Positions 17,842 through 25,852 of a DNA stretch of 51,742 bases are shown one piece after another (position 1 is the first letter of the stretch; every line of letters begins with the position of its first letter). The translations under genes were made by a program, and so were the position numbers. A model generated the notes under the pieces. It made no database searches. It was not told the origin of the DNA and saw only the letters and a program-made list of their open reading frames with translations. The stretch lies in assembly GCA_964454445.1 (NCBI GenBank), contig CAYVTD010000022.1, positions 1 to 51,742 on the forward strand, written 5' to 3'. The DNA is from CAYVTD01 sp964454445. GTDB taxonomy: Bacteria; Bacteroidota; Ignavibacteria; Kapaibacteriales; UBA2268.

Positions 17842-17879
17842 GGAGTAATACCGCTTTTTTAGTATAAGCGGTTTAAATG
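17842..17879 (+). promoter_or_regulatory. Hairpin between Shine-Dalgarno and start codon of the restriction gene
   Basis: GGAG at 17842-17845 is followed by a hairpin with arms ACCGCTT (17850-17856) and AAGCGGT (17866-17872) and a nine-base loop, ending four bases before the ATG at 17877. Without the hairpin the Shine-Dalgarno would be 31 bases from the start. With the stem folded, the two would be brought to a workable distance. Confidence 0.45.
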
Positions 17880-18878
17880 GCAACAGGTAGAACAATTAGT
17901 GCAAGCTTTTTAACTGAATTTGACAAAAAAGTATTTAATTTATGTTATAGTATTTCTGAAATAATCGCCGATTCTATAAATGATATAGAATTAAAAAAGA
18001 CATTCATAAAAGAATATGGCAAAATTTCTCAAACAAGAGATGGTGGTTTAGGTGGAGGCAAATTGCAAAGAGATGCCATCTGTACAAGAGGACGGCAAGG
18101 GAAAGCACCATATTCTAATAGAAATTTAAGATGGCATCCTTTAATTGTTGCAGAAAAACCGGTTAAATATGCAAAAGAGATTGAAAGAATAGAACTAGAT
18201 GGCGATGATGGAAGACAAATTCTTGTTTTCATAATTAAAAATGCTAAAGGTAAAGAGAATTTTTATCCTTCAGATAAAGTACATGAATTGCAACAAAGAT
18301 ATGTAGCATTACCTAAGCATTGGTTGCCACATATCGACAAACTAAAAAATTGGTGCGATACATTATGGACTCAGAACTCATGTGTTATACCTTCTTACAA
18401 ATGCTGTGAATGGTATCAAGCAGTTGAAACTTATGCATTACTAGGAATGACAGTTGCAATAGATTTTTTTGGTGCTAACTTCGTTTCTCTTTATAGAAAA
18501 ATTCTTAGTATCTTAAAAGCTCAAGATATTGATAAAATAATACAACTACCTTCTCAATCATTTCCAAAAGAAAAAAAAGATATTATTTGCTGTCCAATTT
18601 GTAAAAAAACTATTTCATCTGATCTTAACCAATTCAGAAAGGAAGAAAGACCAACTACTTGGCAGCCAGCTTGGAGAACATCAAAAAAAGAAGAAGGAGA
18701 AGATTCAAGTAATCAAATAATGCATGTTAATCCATTGATTGAGACCGAAATAAGACATACAGTAAAAAATGTTAGATATGGTCATAGATGGTGTAATGTT
18801 GCTATGACAGATCATTCTCTTGAAGAAACATTAGATTTTATGGAATTTGTTATTAATGCTCATAATCGCCATAAATAA
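17877..18878 (+). CDS. HNH-type restriction endonuclease (putative type II)
   Basis: A 333-residue protein with an HNH (beta-beta-alpha-metal) nuclease domain at its C-terminus. It has a zinc-type CCPICKK at about 238-244, His 283 in QIMHVNPL, then NVRYGHRWCN with Asn 298, His 303 and Cys/Asn 306-307. The trailing HSLEETLDFM helix is usual in HNH restriction enzymes, whose typical string ends N-x4-H-R-x-x-N. The N-terminal 230 residues are likely the DNA-recognition part, which I do not recognise. The gene stands 12 bases before a remnant of an N6-adenine methyltransferase/specificity gene, the normal partner in such systems. The bipartite BstXI type of system (R, M and S genes) is a possible analogue, with low certainty. 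GC content is visibly lower than in neighbouring genes, consistent with transfer. The reading frame and HNH residues look intact. Confidence 0.75.
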   Translation: MATGRTISASFLTEFDKKVFNLCYSISEIIADSINDIELKKTFIKEYGKISQTRDGGLGGGKLQRDAICTRGRQGKAPYSNRNLRWHPLIVAEKPVKYAKEIERIELDGDDGRQILVFIIKNAKGKENFYPSDKVHELQQRYVALPKHWLPHIDKLKNWCDTLWTQNSCVIPSYKCCEWYQAVETYALLGMTVAIDFFGANFVSLYRKILSILKAQDIDKIIQLPSQSFPKEKKDIICCPICKKTISSDLNQFRKEERPTTWQPAWRTSKKEEGEDSSNQIMHVNPLIETEIRHTVKNVRYGHRWCNVAMTDHSLEETLDFMEFVINAHNRHK

Positions 18879-18890
18879 AGAAATATTAAT

Positions 18891-19565
18891 ATGAATTTAT
18901 TTTTATCAGCTGAATTAAATCGACCTAAGGAATTAATATATAAATTGAATTTGGTTCCTATTAATAACCTAAAAATTATTTTTCGTGAAATACGAGATTA
19001 TTTTGCAGGAAATGTTACAGGCATTACAAGAGATGAAAAAATTGCTCAAAATATAATGAGATTGTTATTTTGTAAAATTTTTGATGAAAAATTTTATTAG
19101 AACAACTGATATTGTTAATTGGGAAATTAAAATTGATCCTGTTAAATCGGTATCTGAAGAGATTTATGAGAAATATAGATTATCTCAGGATATAAAAGAG
19201 AATGATATTTTACTTGTTAATGACGGAACATTTTTAATTGGTAGATCTGCTATGGTAACACGATTAGACGTGAAATGCATAATACAAAGTCATTTAAAGA
19301 AAATAAGAGTATTAGAAAACAGGAATTATAATCCGTTTTATATTTTCTATTTATTAAATACCAAAATTGTACAAGAACAGATAGCAAGGCAAACCTTTGT
19401 GCAAGCTACATTATCAACTTTAGGAAATCGCATTATGGAAATTGTCTTCCTATTTTAAATGATCTTGAAGAAGTCAAGAGAATCTCTAATGAAATAAAGG
19501 AAATTATTGAAATAAAATGCGATATTAGGGAAAAAAGTTTGAAAATAATCGATAATAGTATTTAA
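18891..19565 (+). pseudogene. Collapsed N6-adenine methyltransferase/specificity gene (remnant)
   Basis: Three fragments of one modification gene or gene pair lie in succession. (i) 18891-19100 encodes a typical HsdM-like N-terminal bundle (FREIRDYFAGNVTGITRDE, QNIMRLLFCKIFDEK) and then stops. (ii) 19081-19458, in the next frame, encodes a target-recognition-like domain (QDIKENDILLVNDGTFLIGR, TLGNRIMEI). (iii) The expected continuation PILNDLEEVKRISNEIKEII is found in another frame to a stop at 19565, so one base is missing near 19448. The whole catalytic domain with its S-adenosylmethionine and NPPY/NPPF motifs is absent between (i) and (ii), an internal deletion on the order of 1 kb. As read here it cannot methylate DNA. 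Assembly error is the main alternative. Confidence 0.75.
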
Positions 19566-19684
19566 GTATTTCTGATGTTTTATCGTGTCCTTCCTCCCAC
19601 AGAAAAGAAACAAAAGACGTAAATTAAATTTTTCAAAAAAATCAATCTTCTTTATTATTCTAAAACAAGGGTAGTGATTCATTA

Positions 19685-19987
19685 GATAATTCTAAATATT
19701 CATTAAGAACAGATTTCTAATGAATAGCATTAGAAATGAAGGCAAATAATTTGTTGAAAAAAAAGAGATGAAAAATAAAAAAATGCTTTAATTGAGCTTA
19801 GATGTTATCATATTTTCTTATAAAAAAAATGGAACTAGAAATATCATTTACTGACAATGAAATAAGCCTATATGGTAGTATAGTAGTAATGAAAAGATTG
19901 GTTGATAACAGTAAAGTAATTGACAAAAATTTTTCATTTTCCGATAGACCTCAAATTTAGGTTTTCTAATGAATAATCTGGGTTATA
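19685..19987. mobile_element. Degraded insertion-sequence or MITE remnant
   Basis: The end at 19685-19711 (GATAATTCTAAATATTCATTAAGAAC) and the end at 19962-19987 (TTTTCTAATGAATAATCTGGGTTATA, same element inverted) are imperfect terminal inverted repeats enclosing about 300 bases. Inside, 19829-19960 is a 43-codon ORF beginning MELEISFTDNEISLYGS, whose style resembles the N-terminus of Bacteroidota DDE transposases. That resemblance is from memory and weak. A perfect small hairpin TTCTAATG/CATTAGAA lies at 19715-19735. The remaining bases between 19566 and 20087 are AT-rich without a supported gene. Confidence 0.45.
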
Positions 19988-20087
19988 GAAAATAAAAGAT
20001 GAAGAATTGGAAAATTAATTGCAATTTTGTATTTACTTGATTATGCAATTTAAAAAATAAAAAGTTACATTAATTTAAGTGAATAAA

Positions 20088-21632
20088 ATGTCAATAGCAA
20101 GCTTACTAATTGATTTTTTCTCCAAGAAAAAGGTCGAACAAGAGGAGAACGAATCGCAATCCAAGCTAAAACAAAGCAAGCTCGGCAAGCTAACAGCGCG
20201 CGACCGCATAGAAGCTTTGTTAGATCCCGGTAGCTTCTACGAATACGACTTGTTTGTGGAGCATAAAGCCGAAGATTTTGGTATGGACAAAAAGTTTTTG
20301 CCCCGCGACGGCGTTATAACCGGCACTGGCAACATTCTTAACCATCCCGTCTGTATTTATGCCCAAGATTTCACTGTGGCAGGTGGCTCGCTCGGCTTGG
20401 CTCATGCCCGCAAGATTACAAAAATAATGGATCACTCAATAAAACTTGGTATTCCGCTCATTGGTATCAACGATTCAGGTGGCGCAAGAATCCAAGAAGG
20501 CGTTAATTCGCTTGCCGGCTATGGCGAAATATTCTACCGCAACACTCTTGCTTCCGGAGTAATCCCACAAATCTCTGTTGTCCTCGGTCCTTGTGCCGGC
20601 GGAGCCGTTTATTCGCCTGCCCTGACTGACTTTGTGTTTGTCGTCGATAAGATTTCCAAAATGTTTATTACCGGACCTGAAGTCATAAAAACAGTTTTGG
20701 GCGAAGAAATCAGTATGGAAGATCTCGGCGGAGCACGCGTTAATTTCGAAATCTCAGGCAATGCACATTTCTTCTCAGAAAGCGAGATGGAGTGCTTTGA
20801 ACAAATTAAAAAACTTGTTACCTTAATCCCTTGGAATAACAATAAAAAAGCTGACAAGATTGAACCCCGCAAACCCAAGCCTGAATATAATATTTCCGAC
20901 ATCATCCCAAAGCAATCAACAATGCCTTATGATGTCAGAGACATCATAAAGGCACTTGCCGACGATTCTGATTTTCTAGAAGTTCAGGAACATTTTGCTG
21001 CCAACATAGTAATCGGTTTTGCCCGCTTTAATGGCGAGACAGTAGGCATCGTTGGCAATCAACCGATGGTTCTTGCGGGTGTGCTCGATGTCGATTCGTC
21101 GGATAAAGCAGGTAGATTCATCCGTTTTTGCGATGCTTTTAACATTCCATTGCTTACTTTGGTCGATTTACCCGGTTACTTGCCCGGTGTGGATCAGGAG
21201 CATGCCGGTGTTATTCGCCATGGTGCAAAAATACTATATGCTTATTCGGAAGCAACCGTACCGAAAATTACCGTCGTTCTACGCAAGGCGTATGGTGGTG
21301 GTTATATTGCAATGTGCTCCAAGCATTTGGGCGCCGATTTTGTTTTTGCCACACCTACTGCCGAAATTGCAGTGATGGGCCCTGAAGGAGCGGCAAACAT
21401 CATTTTTAAAAAGGAGATTGCTGAAGCAGTCGACCCGAACGAAATGCGCAGACAAAAGGTTGAGGAGTACACACAGAAGTTTGCCAATCCATACAAAGCC
21501 GCTGCCGCTGGCTATATCGACGCTGTAATAACCGCTGAGGAATTACGCGCTCATATAATACATTCCTTGTATATTTCAGAAAACAAAAGAGAAAGACGCC
21601 CAGGCAAAAAACACGGGATTCCACCATTTTAA
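20088..21632 (+). CDS. Biotin-dependent acyl-CoA carboxyltransferase subunit (propionyl-CoA carboxylase beta / methylmalonyl-CoA decarboxylase alpha type)
   Basis: About 514 residues from the ATG at 20088, which I prefer to the GTG at 20079. It is a two-lobed crotonase-fold carboxyltransferase. The N-lobe has LTARDRIEALLDPGSF, GGSLGLAHARKI, GINDSGGARIQEGV and the oxyanion stretch CAGGAVYSPALTDF. The C-lobe has the LVDLPGYLPG and AYGGGYIAMCSKHLGADF motifs plus AVMGPEGAANIIF. These are standard for PccB/MmdA proteins of about 510-520 residues, which move CO2 between biotin and propionyl-CoA or methylmalonyl-CoA. The biotin carrier follows 24 bases downstream. No biotin carboxylase or membrane decarboxylase subunit is nearby, so the direction of the reaction is undecided. 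Confidence 0.93.
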   Translation: MSIASLLIDFFSKKKVEQEENESQSKLKQSKLGKLTARDRIEALLDPGSFYEYDLFVEHKAEDFGMDKKFLPRDGVITGTGNILNHPVCIYAQDFTVAGGSLGLAHARKITKIMDHSIKLGIPLIGINDSGGARIQEGVNSLAGYGEIFYRNTLASGVIPQISVVLGPCAGGAVYSPALTDFVFVVDKISKMFITGPEVIKTVLGEEISMEDLGGARVNFEISGNAHFFSESEMECFEQIKKLVTLIPWNNNKKADKIEPRKPKPEYNISDIIPKQSTMPYDVRDIIKALADDSDFLEVQEHFAANIVIGFARFNGETVGIVGNQPMVLAGVLDVDSSDKAGRFIRFCDAFNIPLLTLVDLPGYLPGVDQEHAGVIRHGAKILYAYSEATVPKITVVLRKAYGGGYIAMCSKHLGADFVFATPTAEIAVMGPEGAANIIFKKEIAEAVDPNEMRRQKVEEYTQKFANPYKAAAAGYIDAVITAEELRAHIIHSLYISENKRERRPGKKHGIPPF

Positions 21633-21656
21633 AACATATTTTATAAAAAAAGAATT

Positions 21657-21974
21657 ATGGATAATCAATTGATTGATTTTGTCGTCGATGACACAAAATA
21701 CAACACTAAGATAAATAAGAAGTTTTCAAACAGGAAAAAGTTTTCCGGTTTTAATAAAAATCTTGTTACCGCATTTATCCCGGGTACAATAAGGGACATA
21801 ACTGTTAAAATTGGTCAAGAAGTGAAAATTGGCGACAATCTGTTGACACTCGAAGCGATGAAAATGAATAATAATCTTGTCTCCAAAACTAATGGCAAGG
21901 TAAAATCGATATTGGTCAAGTCGGGGGATATGGTTGCAAAAGAACAATTATTAATCGAGATCGACGATTGTTGA
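21657..21974 (+). CDS. Biotin carboxyl carrier protein (biotin/lipoyl domain)
   Basis: A 105-residue protein. The first 45 residues are a polar linker and the rest is a biotinyl domain with the modification motif LEAMKMNN (biotinyl-Lys near residue 68), preceded by VTAFIPGTIRDI and followed by KVKSILVKSGDMV. It follows the carboxyltransferase gene and would carry CO2 to it. Length is typical for stand-alone carriers of methylmalonyl-CoA decarboxylase and propionyl-CoA carboxylase complexes. Confidence 0.93.
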   Translation: MDNQLIDFVVDDTKYNTKINKKFSNRKKFSGFNKNLVTAFIPGTIRDITVKIGQEVKIGDNLLTLEAMKMNNNLVSKTNGKVKSILVKSGDMVAKEQLLIEIDDC

Positions 21975-22044
21975 AATAAGGGAAATTTTTAAGGATTAAA
22001 AATTTGCTCGCGTTCACTTCAGATGGTTTGGGCTAGCATTAACC

Positions 22045-22175
22045 GGAACTGTCTCAAAAGCTAATTATTTCAAATAATTTGTCAGGCAAGGATGCCTAAG
22101 CTACTTTATATATAATATATTCGTAGAACAGACATCCCTGTCTGTTTGTATTAATACTGCTTTTGAGACAGCCCC
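22045..22175. mobile_element. MITE-like element with 17-bp terminal inverted repeats
   Basis: GGAACTGTCTCAAAAGC at 22045-22061 and GCTTTTGAGACAGCCCC at 22159-22175 are inverted repeats (15 of 17 match), bounding 131 bases with no ORF. Ends of the form GGGGCTGTCTCAAAA are common in bacterial insertion sequences. Inside are two further hairpins, AGGCA-AGGA-TGCCT (22084-22097) and CAGACA-TCCC-TGTCTG (22129-22144), joined by CTAC/GTAG. It sits between convergent genes, where it could also act as a bidirectional transcription stop. No clear target duplication is seen. Confidence 0.65.
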
Positions 22176-22185
22176 AAAAATAACA

Positions 22186-23733
22186 TTAATGCTTATAAAA
22201 ATTCTTGTGCATAATCCTTCTGGATTCTTCGATTTTTTCTTCTTCCGGCAAAGATGTGAGCAGTTGGTTGAGATTCCTGTCATTTTCATTTTGCAGGTAT
22301 TTTACAACATAGCTAATAACCGATGTGGGGAAAATGTTGTCTACTTCGTAAAGGTTACGATGTTGCAAAAGAATCTCAGCAGATTCCCAACAGCTAGTTG
22401 GCAATTCGCTCAGTTCGTCATAGCGATTAGAAGCATGGACATTACCTATAACGTGGCAATTTTTAGTAAGAGCCAAAGAGTCTTTTTTGTTTGTTAGTCC
22501 CCATTCCGCAGCCAAAGAGATACCAGCAAGTAAAAGATGGGTGTTAGCACTGCCATCGGGGCTTCTTATTTCCACTGTTTGCCTGCTTCCTGAAGGCTTA
22601 AGCAATTCTTTTTGCTGTGGGTTTATCTTAGAGGCGAGATTGTTGACTTTAGTCCAAGCTAATGGCACACGAATTAAGGCACTTCGATTCAAATCGCTCC
22701 AGCACACCTTTGTAGGTGCTTCTTGATGTGGCACCAAACGCATATAAGAAGCTGAGCACATATTTCCAAACGCAGTGAGCGATTGAGCATAATGGCACAT
22801 GCCTCCAATCAAACAACGCGAATCTTCGGTCAATTCGCCCTCTGCATCTGAGACCACATTTGTATCTCCTTTGTAAAGTGCTGTATGGAAATGCAAACCG
22901 CTGCCTGCATGTCCAATATCAAGTTTCGGGAAGAAAGTGGCAATAAAACCATGTTTGTAAGCAACATTTCTAATTATCCAGCTTGCAAGGACTACGTTGT
23001 CAGCTGCTTCATCGATAGGTGAAAGCTGAAACTCGATTTCTACTTGTCCAGCGGTTTTTCCTTTTATGTCAGGATTCTCACTTTCGATATGCTCTATATA
23101 TCCAACTTCATTGTGTGCATATTTGACTCTTCCAGAGATTTGGGTGATATAATTGAGCATCTCATTGATAAGATAGCCACTTTTAACGTAAGGAGCAGTG
23201 GCGTGGTAACCTTTTTGTTTTTCCAGGGGGTAATCGTTGTTCTGATACCTGCCTATAAGGAAAAACTCAAGTTCGCCTAAGGCATGCAACTCAAGACCGG
23301 TATTCTTTTCAAGTCTGTTCTTGGCATTATATAGAATATTGTCGAAGGCAAAGGGAGCAAAATCACCATCTTTGTTGATGAATCGGCAAATAAAGTCTAA
23401 GCTCTTTGTATCGAATGGATTAATAAAAGCTGTCTTATAAACTGGAACAACATATAAATCCGAAGAGCTTGAATCGATCATGCCTTTGAAAATCGAACTG
23501 CCGTCGATTCTCTCGCCTTCAGTTAGAATTAATTCAACTTGTTGGCGGCCTTGAACTGGTATTATTAGCTCACGAAGTTTACCGTCGATGGCGGTATAAT
23601 GAAAAGTAATTCTTTCGATCTCCTTTTCCTTGATTACCTTGATCAGGTCGTCTCGTGTAATGTCCCTGTGATCCTTATCACAAATGATAGAGATGGGATT
23701 TGTCAGGGCAAATTTTTCCATTTTGTCTGCCAT
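22186..23733 (-). CDS. glnA: Glutamine synthetase family protein (type I-like)
   Basis: A 515-residue enzyme joining ammonia to glutamate with ATP. Visible signatures are RIDGSSIFKG (residues about 76-85), the metal-ligand strand LGELEFFL, AGQVEIEFQ, the ATP/glutamate motif GHAGSGLHFHTAL, RLVPHQEAP with WSDLNRSALIRVP, and VEIRSPDGSAN. It is somewhat longer and more divergent than textbook GlnA. The usual adenylylation-site context NLYDLP is replaced by NRYDELSELP. A clear AGGAG six bases before the ATG supports the start. A GS-like ligase with another substrate (for example gamma-glutamyl-polyamine synthetase) is less likely but not excluded. Confidence 0.87.
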   Translation of the reverse strand: MADKMEKFALTNPISIICDKDHRDITRDDLIKVIKEKEIERITFHYTAIDGKLRELIIPVQGRQQVELILTEGERIDGSSIFKGMIDSSSSDLYVVPVYKTAFINPFDTKSLDFICRFINKDGDFAPFAFDNILYNAKNRLEKNTGLELHALGELEFFLIGRYQNNDYPLEKQKGYHATAPYVKSGYLINEMLNYITQISGRVKYAHNEVGYIEHIESENPDIKGKTAGQVEIEFQLSPIDEAADNVVLASWIIRNVAYKHGFIATFFPKLDIGHAGSGLHFHTALYKGDTNVVSDAEGELTEDSRCLIGGMCHYAQSLTAFGNMCSASYMRLVPHQEAPTKVCWSDLNRSALIRVPLAWTKVNNLASKINPQQKELLKPSGSRQTVEIRSPDGSANTHLLLAGISLAAEWGLTNKKDSLALTKNCHVIGNVHASNRYDELSELPTSCWESAEILLQHRNLYEVDNIFPTSVISYVVKYLQNENDRNLNQLLTSLPEEEKIEESRRIMHKNFYKH

Positions 23734-23857
23734 TTTTTTCTCCTATTATTAACAGTTTCTTTACTCCAAACAAACAAAGTAAAAATACGAATAATTAATG
23801 AATAAACAAAACAAACTATAGTTTTATTAAAAAATAATACTAAACAAAAAGATTATT

Positions 23858-25579
23858 TTAGCAATTATCGTCGAGGTAACCTAATGGCACTGTAAAACGA
23901 AAAGTCGACCCTTCGCCAATATTAGTTTCTACACTAATTATGCCACCATTTTTGCAAACGAATTCCTTGCAAAGCACTAGCCCGAGTCCTGTTCCTTTTT
24001 CGTTGTTAGTGCCTTTTGTTGTGTGATGGTAATCTATCCGGAAAAGTCGGTGGACAATATCGGGAGTCATACCAATACCATTGTCTTCGATCTGAATTTG
24101 AACCATTTTATCAATTACTTTTGAACTAAGTTTAATAAAACCATTGGGGCGAGTAAATTTGACAGCATTAACCAATAAATTTCTAATAACTGTACTTATC
24201 ATAAAACTATCTACAAAGATTATAGTGCTGTCGTCCACATCATAAGAAATTTTAATACCTTTATCAACTGCAGCGGGTTTCACAAGTTCTATTGTTTCTT
24301 TTACAAGGTAGATTAAATTAATGTTTTCAGGCGAAAAGTCCATTTTGCCAGTTTGCGAGCGTGCCCACTGCAAAAGATTTTCTAAAAGATTGTGTAAATG
24401 ATTAGTTGCATTGTAAATAGTGTTAATCTGAAACTCTAGTTTATCTTCGCTCATAATCTTGAAGTTTTGAACAAGAAGATATGAGGAAAGAATCATAGCT
24501 TGCAGAGGATTTTTAAGATCGTGTGCAATGATGGAAAAAAATTTGTCTTTGGCAGCATTTGCTTCGAGAAGGTTTTGCTCGCTCGTAACAAGACGTTCGT
24601 TTAGTTCAGCAAGTTTTCTGGATTCTTTGATTATCTCGGTACGCGAGTTTTCGATTTCTTGATTCATTCTTATTAATTCAAGCTGAGCATTCTTGCTTTT
24701 CTTATTTTCAATTCTTATTTTTTCCAAAGCTTGCTCGAGTTGTGATGTTCTTTCGTTTACTCGAAGTTCGAGTTCATGCTTGAGCGATTTCATTTCCAAG
24801 TTTAAAAAATACTCACTGGAAATATCTTTTACAATGCCTCTATAGCCGGCAAAAACTCCATTATTATCAAAAAAAGGGCTAGCTATGATGACAATAGGGA
24901 TCATCTCACTTTGATTTGTAAAAGTAATAAACTCAAGATTATTTATTCTTTTTCTTGCCTTGATAATATTTTTTAATTTTTCCTTGTTTAAATCGTTTTC
25001 TTCATATTCAAGCAACTCAAAAAGATTCTTTCCTTCAATATCTTCAGGCGAAAAACCAAGCAATGAGCTTATTTTTTTCGAGCAGTAAACTAGTGTCATT
25101 GTTTCGTCGGTTTCCCAGGTTATTTCGTCGCAAGACTGCTCAAAATAAAAATATCTTTCGTTTTCTTTTTGTAGTTTGTCTTTAATAGCACTCAGATGAG
25201 CGTCATAAATGATTTGAGCAAGCAAATAAGTGGAAGACTTGTGATTAAGAGAATTAATAATCAATTTGGCAACAATGGACTTTTGGCTTTGGAGAATGAA
25301 CTCAGCCTCTTCAATTTCAATACCACCTTTATAAGGTTCATTGATAAAACTATTTATCGCATCCAGTTGTCTTTTACTAACCAAGTTCTTGAATGTTAAT
25401 GATTCCAATTCTTCTGCAGTGTAAGAAAAGAACTCTATTGCTTGATTGTTAAATGCTATGATTTTCATTTGGATATCAAAAATAATCAATGGCGATTTAA
25501 CCAATCGAATTAGGAGTCCCATTAGAGGAATATCCATATCTTTTTTTGAATCGGCTCCTATTGTATCGATATTAATCAT
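23858..25579 (-). CDS. Soluble PAS-domain sensor histidine kinase
   Basis: A 573-residue kinase without membrane helices. The order is: PAS-like domain (about 25-120), second PAS domain (about 145-260, ending GYRGIVKDIS), a long coiled coil (about 265-340), the HisKA dimerisation domain with phospho-acceptor His near 353 (HDLKNPLQ), and the HATPase domain with the N box NLLVNAVKFT, DNGIGM and GTGLGL. It ends without a receiver, so it would signal to a separate regulator, which is not adjacent. PAS ligands cannot be inferred. A promoter-like sequence lies at 25652-25682. Confidence 0.92.
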   Translation of the reverse strand: MINIDTIGADSKKDMDIPLMGLLIRLVKSPLIIFDIQMKIIAFNNQAIEFFSYTAEELESLTFKNLVSKRQLDAINSFINEPYKGGIEIEEAEFILQSQKSIVAKLIINSLNHKSSTYLLAQIIYDAHLSAIKDKLQKENERYFYFEQSCDEITWETDETMTLVYCSKKISSLLGFSPEDIEGKNLFELLEYEENDLNKEKLKNIIKARKRINNLEFITFTNQSEMIPIVIIASPFFDNNGVFAGYRGIVKDISSEYFLNLEMKSLKHELELRVNERTSQLEQALEKIRIENKKSKNAQLELIRMNQEIENSRTEIIKESRKLAELNERLVTSEQNLLEANAAKDKFFSIIAHDLKNPLQAMILSSYLLVQNFKIMSEDKLEFQINTIYNATNHLHNLLENLLQWARSQTGKMDFSPENINLIYLVKETIELVKPAAVDKGIKISYDVDDSTIIFVDSFMISTVIRNLLVNAVKFTRPNGFIKLSSKVIDKMVQIQIEDNGIGMTPDIVHRLFRIDYHHTTKGTNNEKGTGLGLVLCKEFVCKNGGIISVETNIGEGSTFRFTVPLGYLDDNC

Positions 25580-25651
25580 TTAATTTTTCGTTAGTTTACC
25601 ATTAAAGTTAGTAAAAGAAAACTAAATGGAAGAATGACTTCCGGTTTCTTT

Positions 25652-25681
25652 CAAATCTATAAAAAAATTCTATTAAAACAA
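25652..25681 (-). promoter_or_regulatory. Putative Bacteroidota-type promoter for the histidine kinase
   Basis: On the minus strand, TAGATTTG (25659-25652) is preceded after 19 bases by TTG (25681-25679). The leader to the ATG at 25579 would be about 65 bases. The upstream box lacks the first T of TTTG, so support is moderate. Confidence 0.45.
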
Positions 25682-25852
25682 TATAATAAATATAGTATTA
25701 AAAAAAATGATCTTTCTGAATATTTTAAAACAAGCAGTTTATAACAAAAAACTTTTTTGTATGAATTCTATTGTATATTTTTACATAGATAATGCTTTCA
25801 TTAATTATTTAAATTTTATAGACAGTAGTAATTAATCAAAAAACTATTATTG

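Noticed and set aside
19829..19960. Independent small protein gene of 43 codons
   Set aside because: It lies between element ends, has no ribosome binding site, and resembles a transposase N-terminus only weakly. It is therefore kept as part of the mobile remnant.
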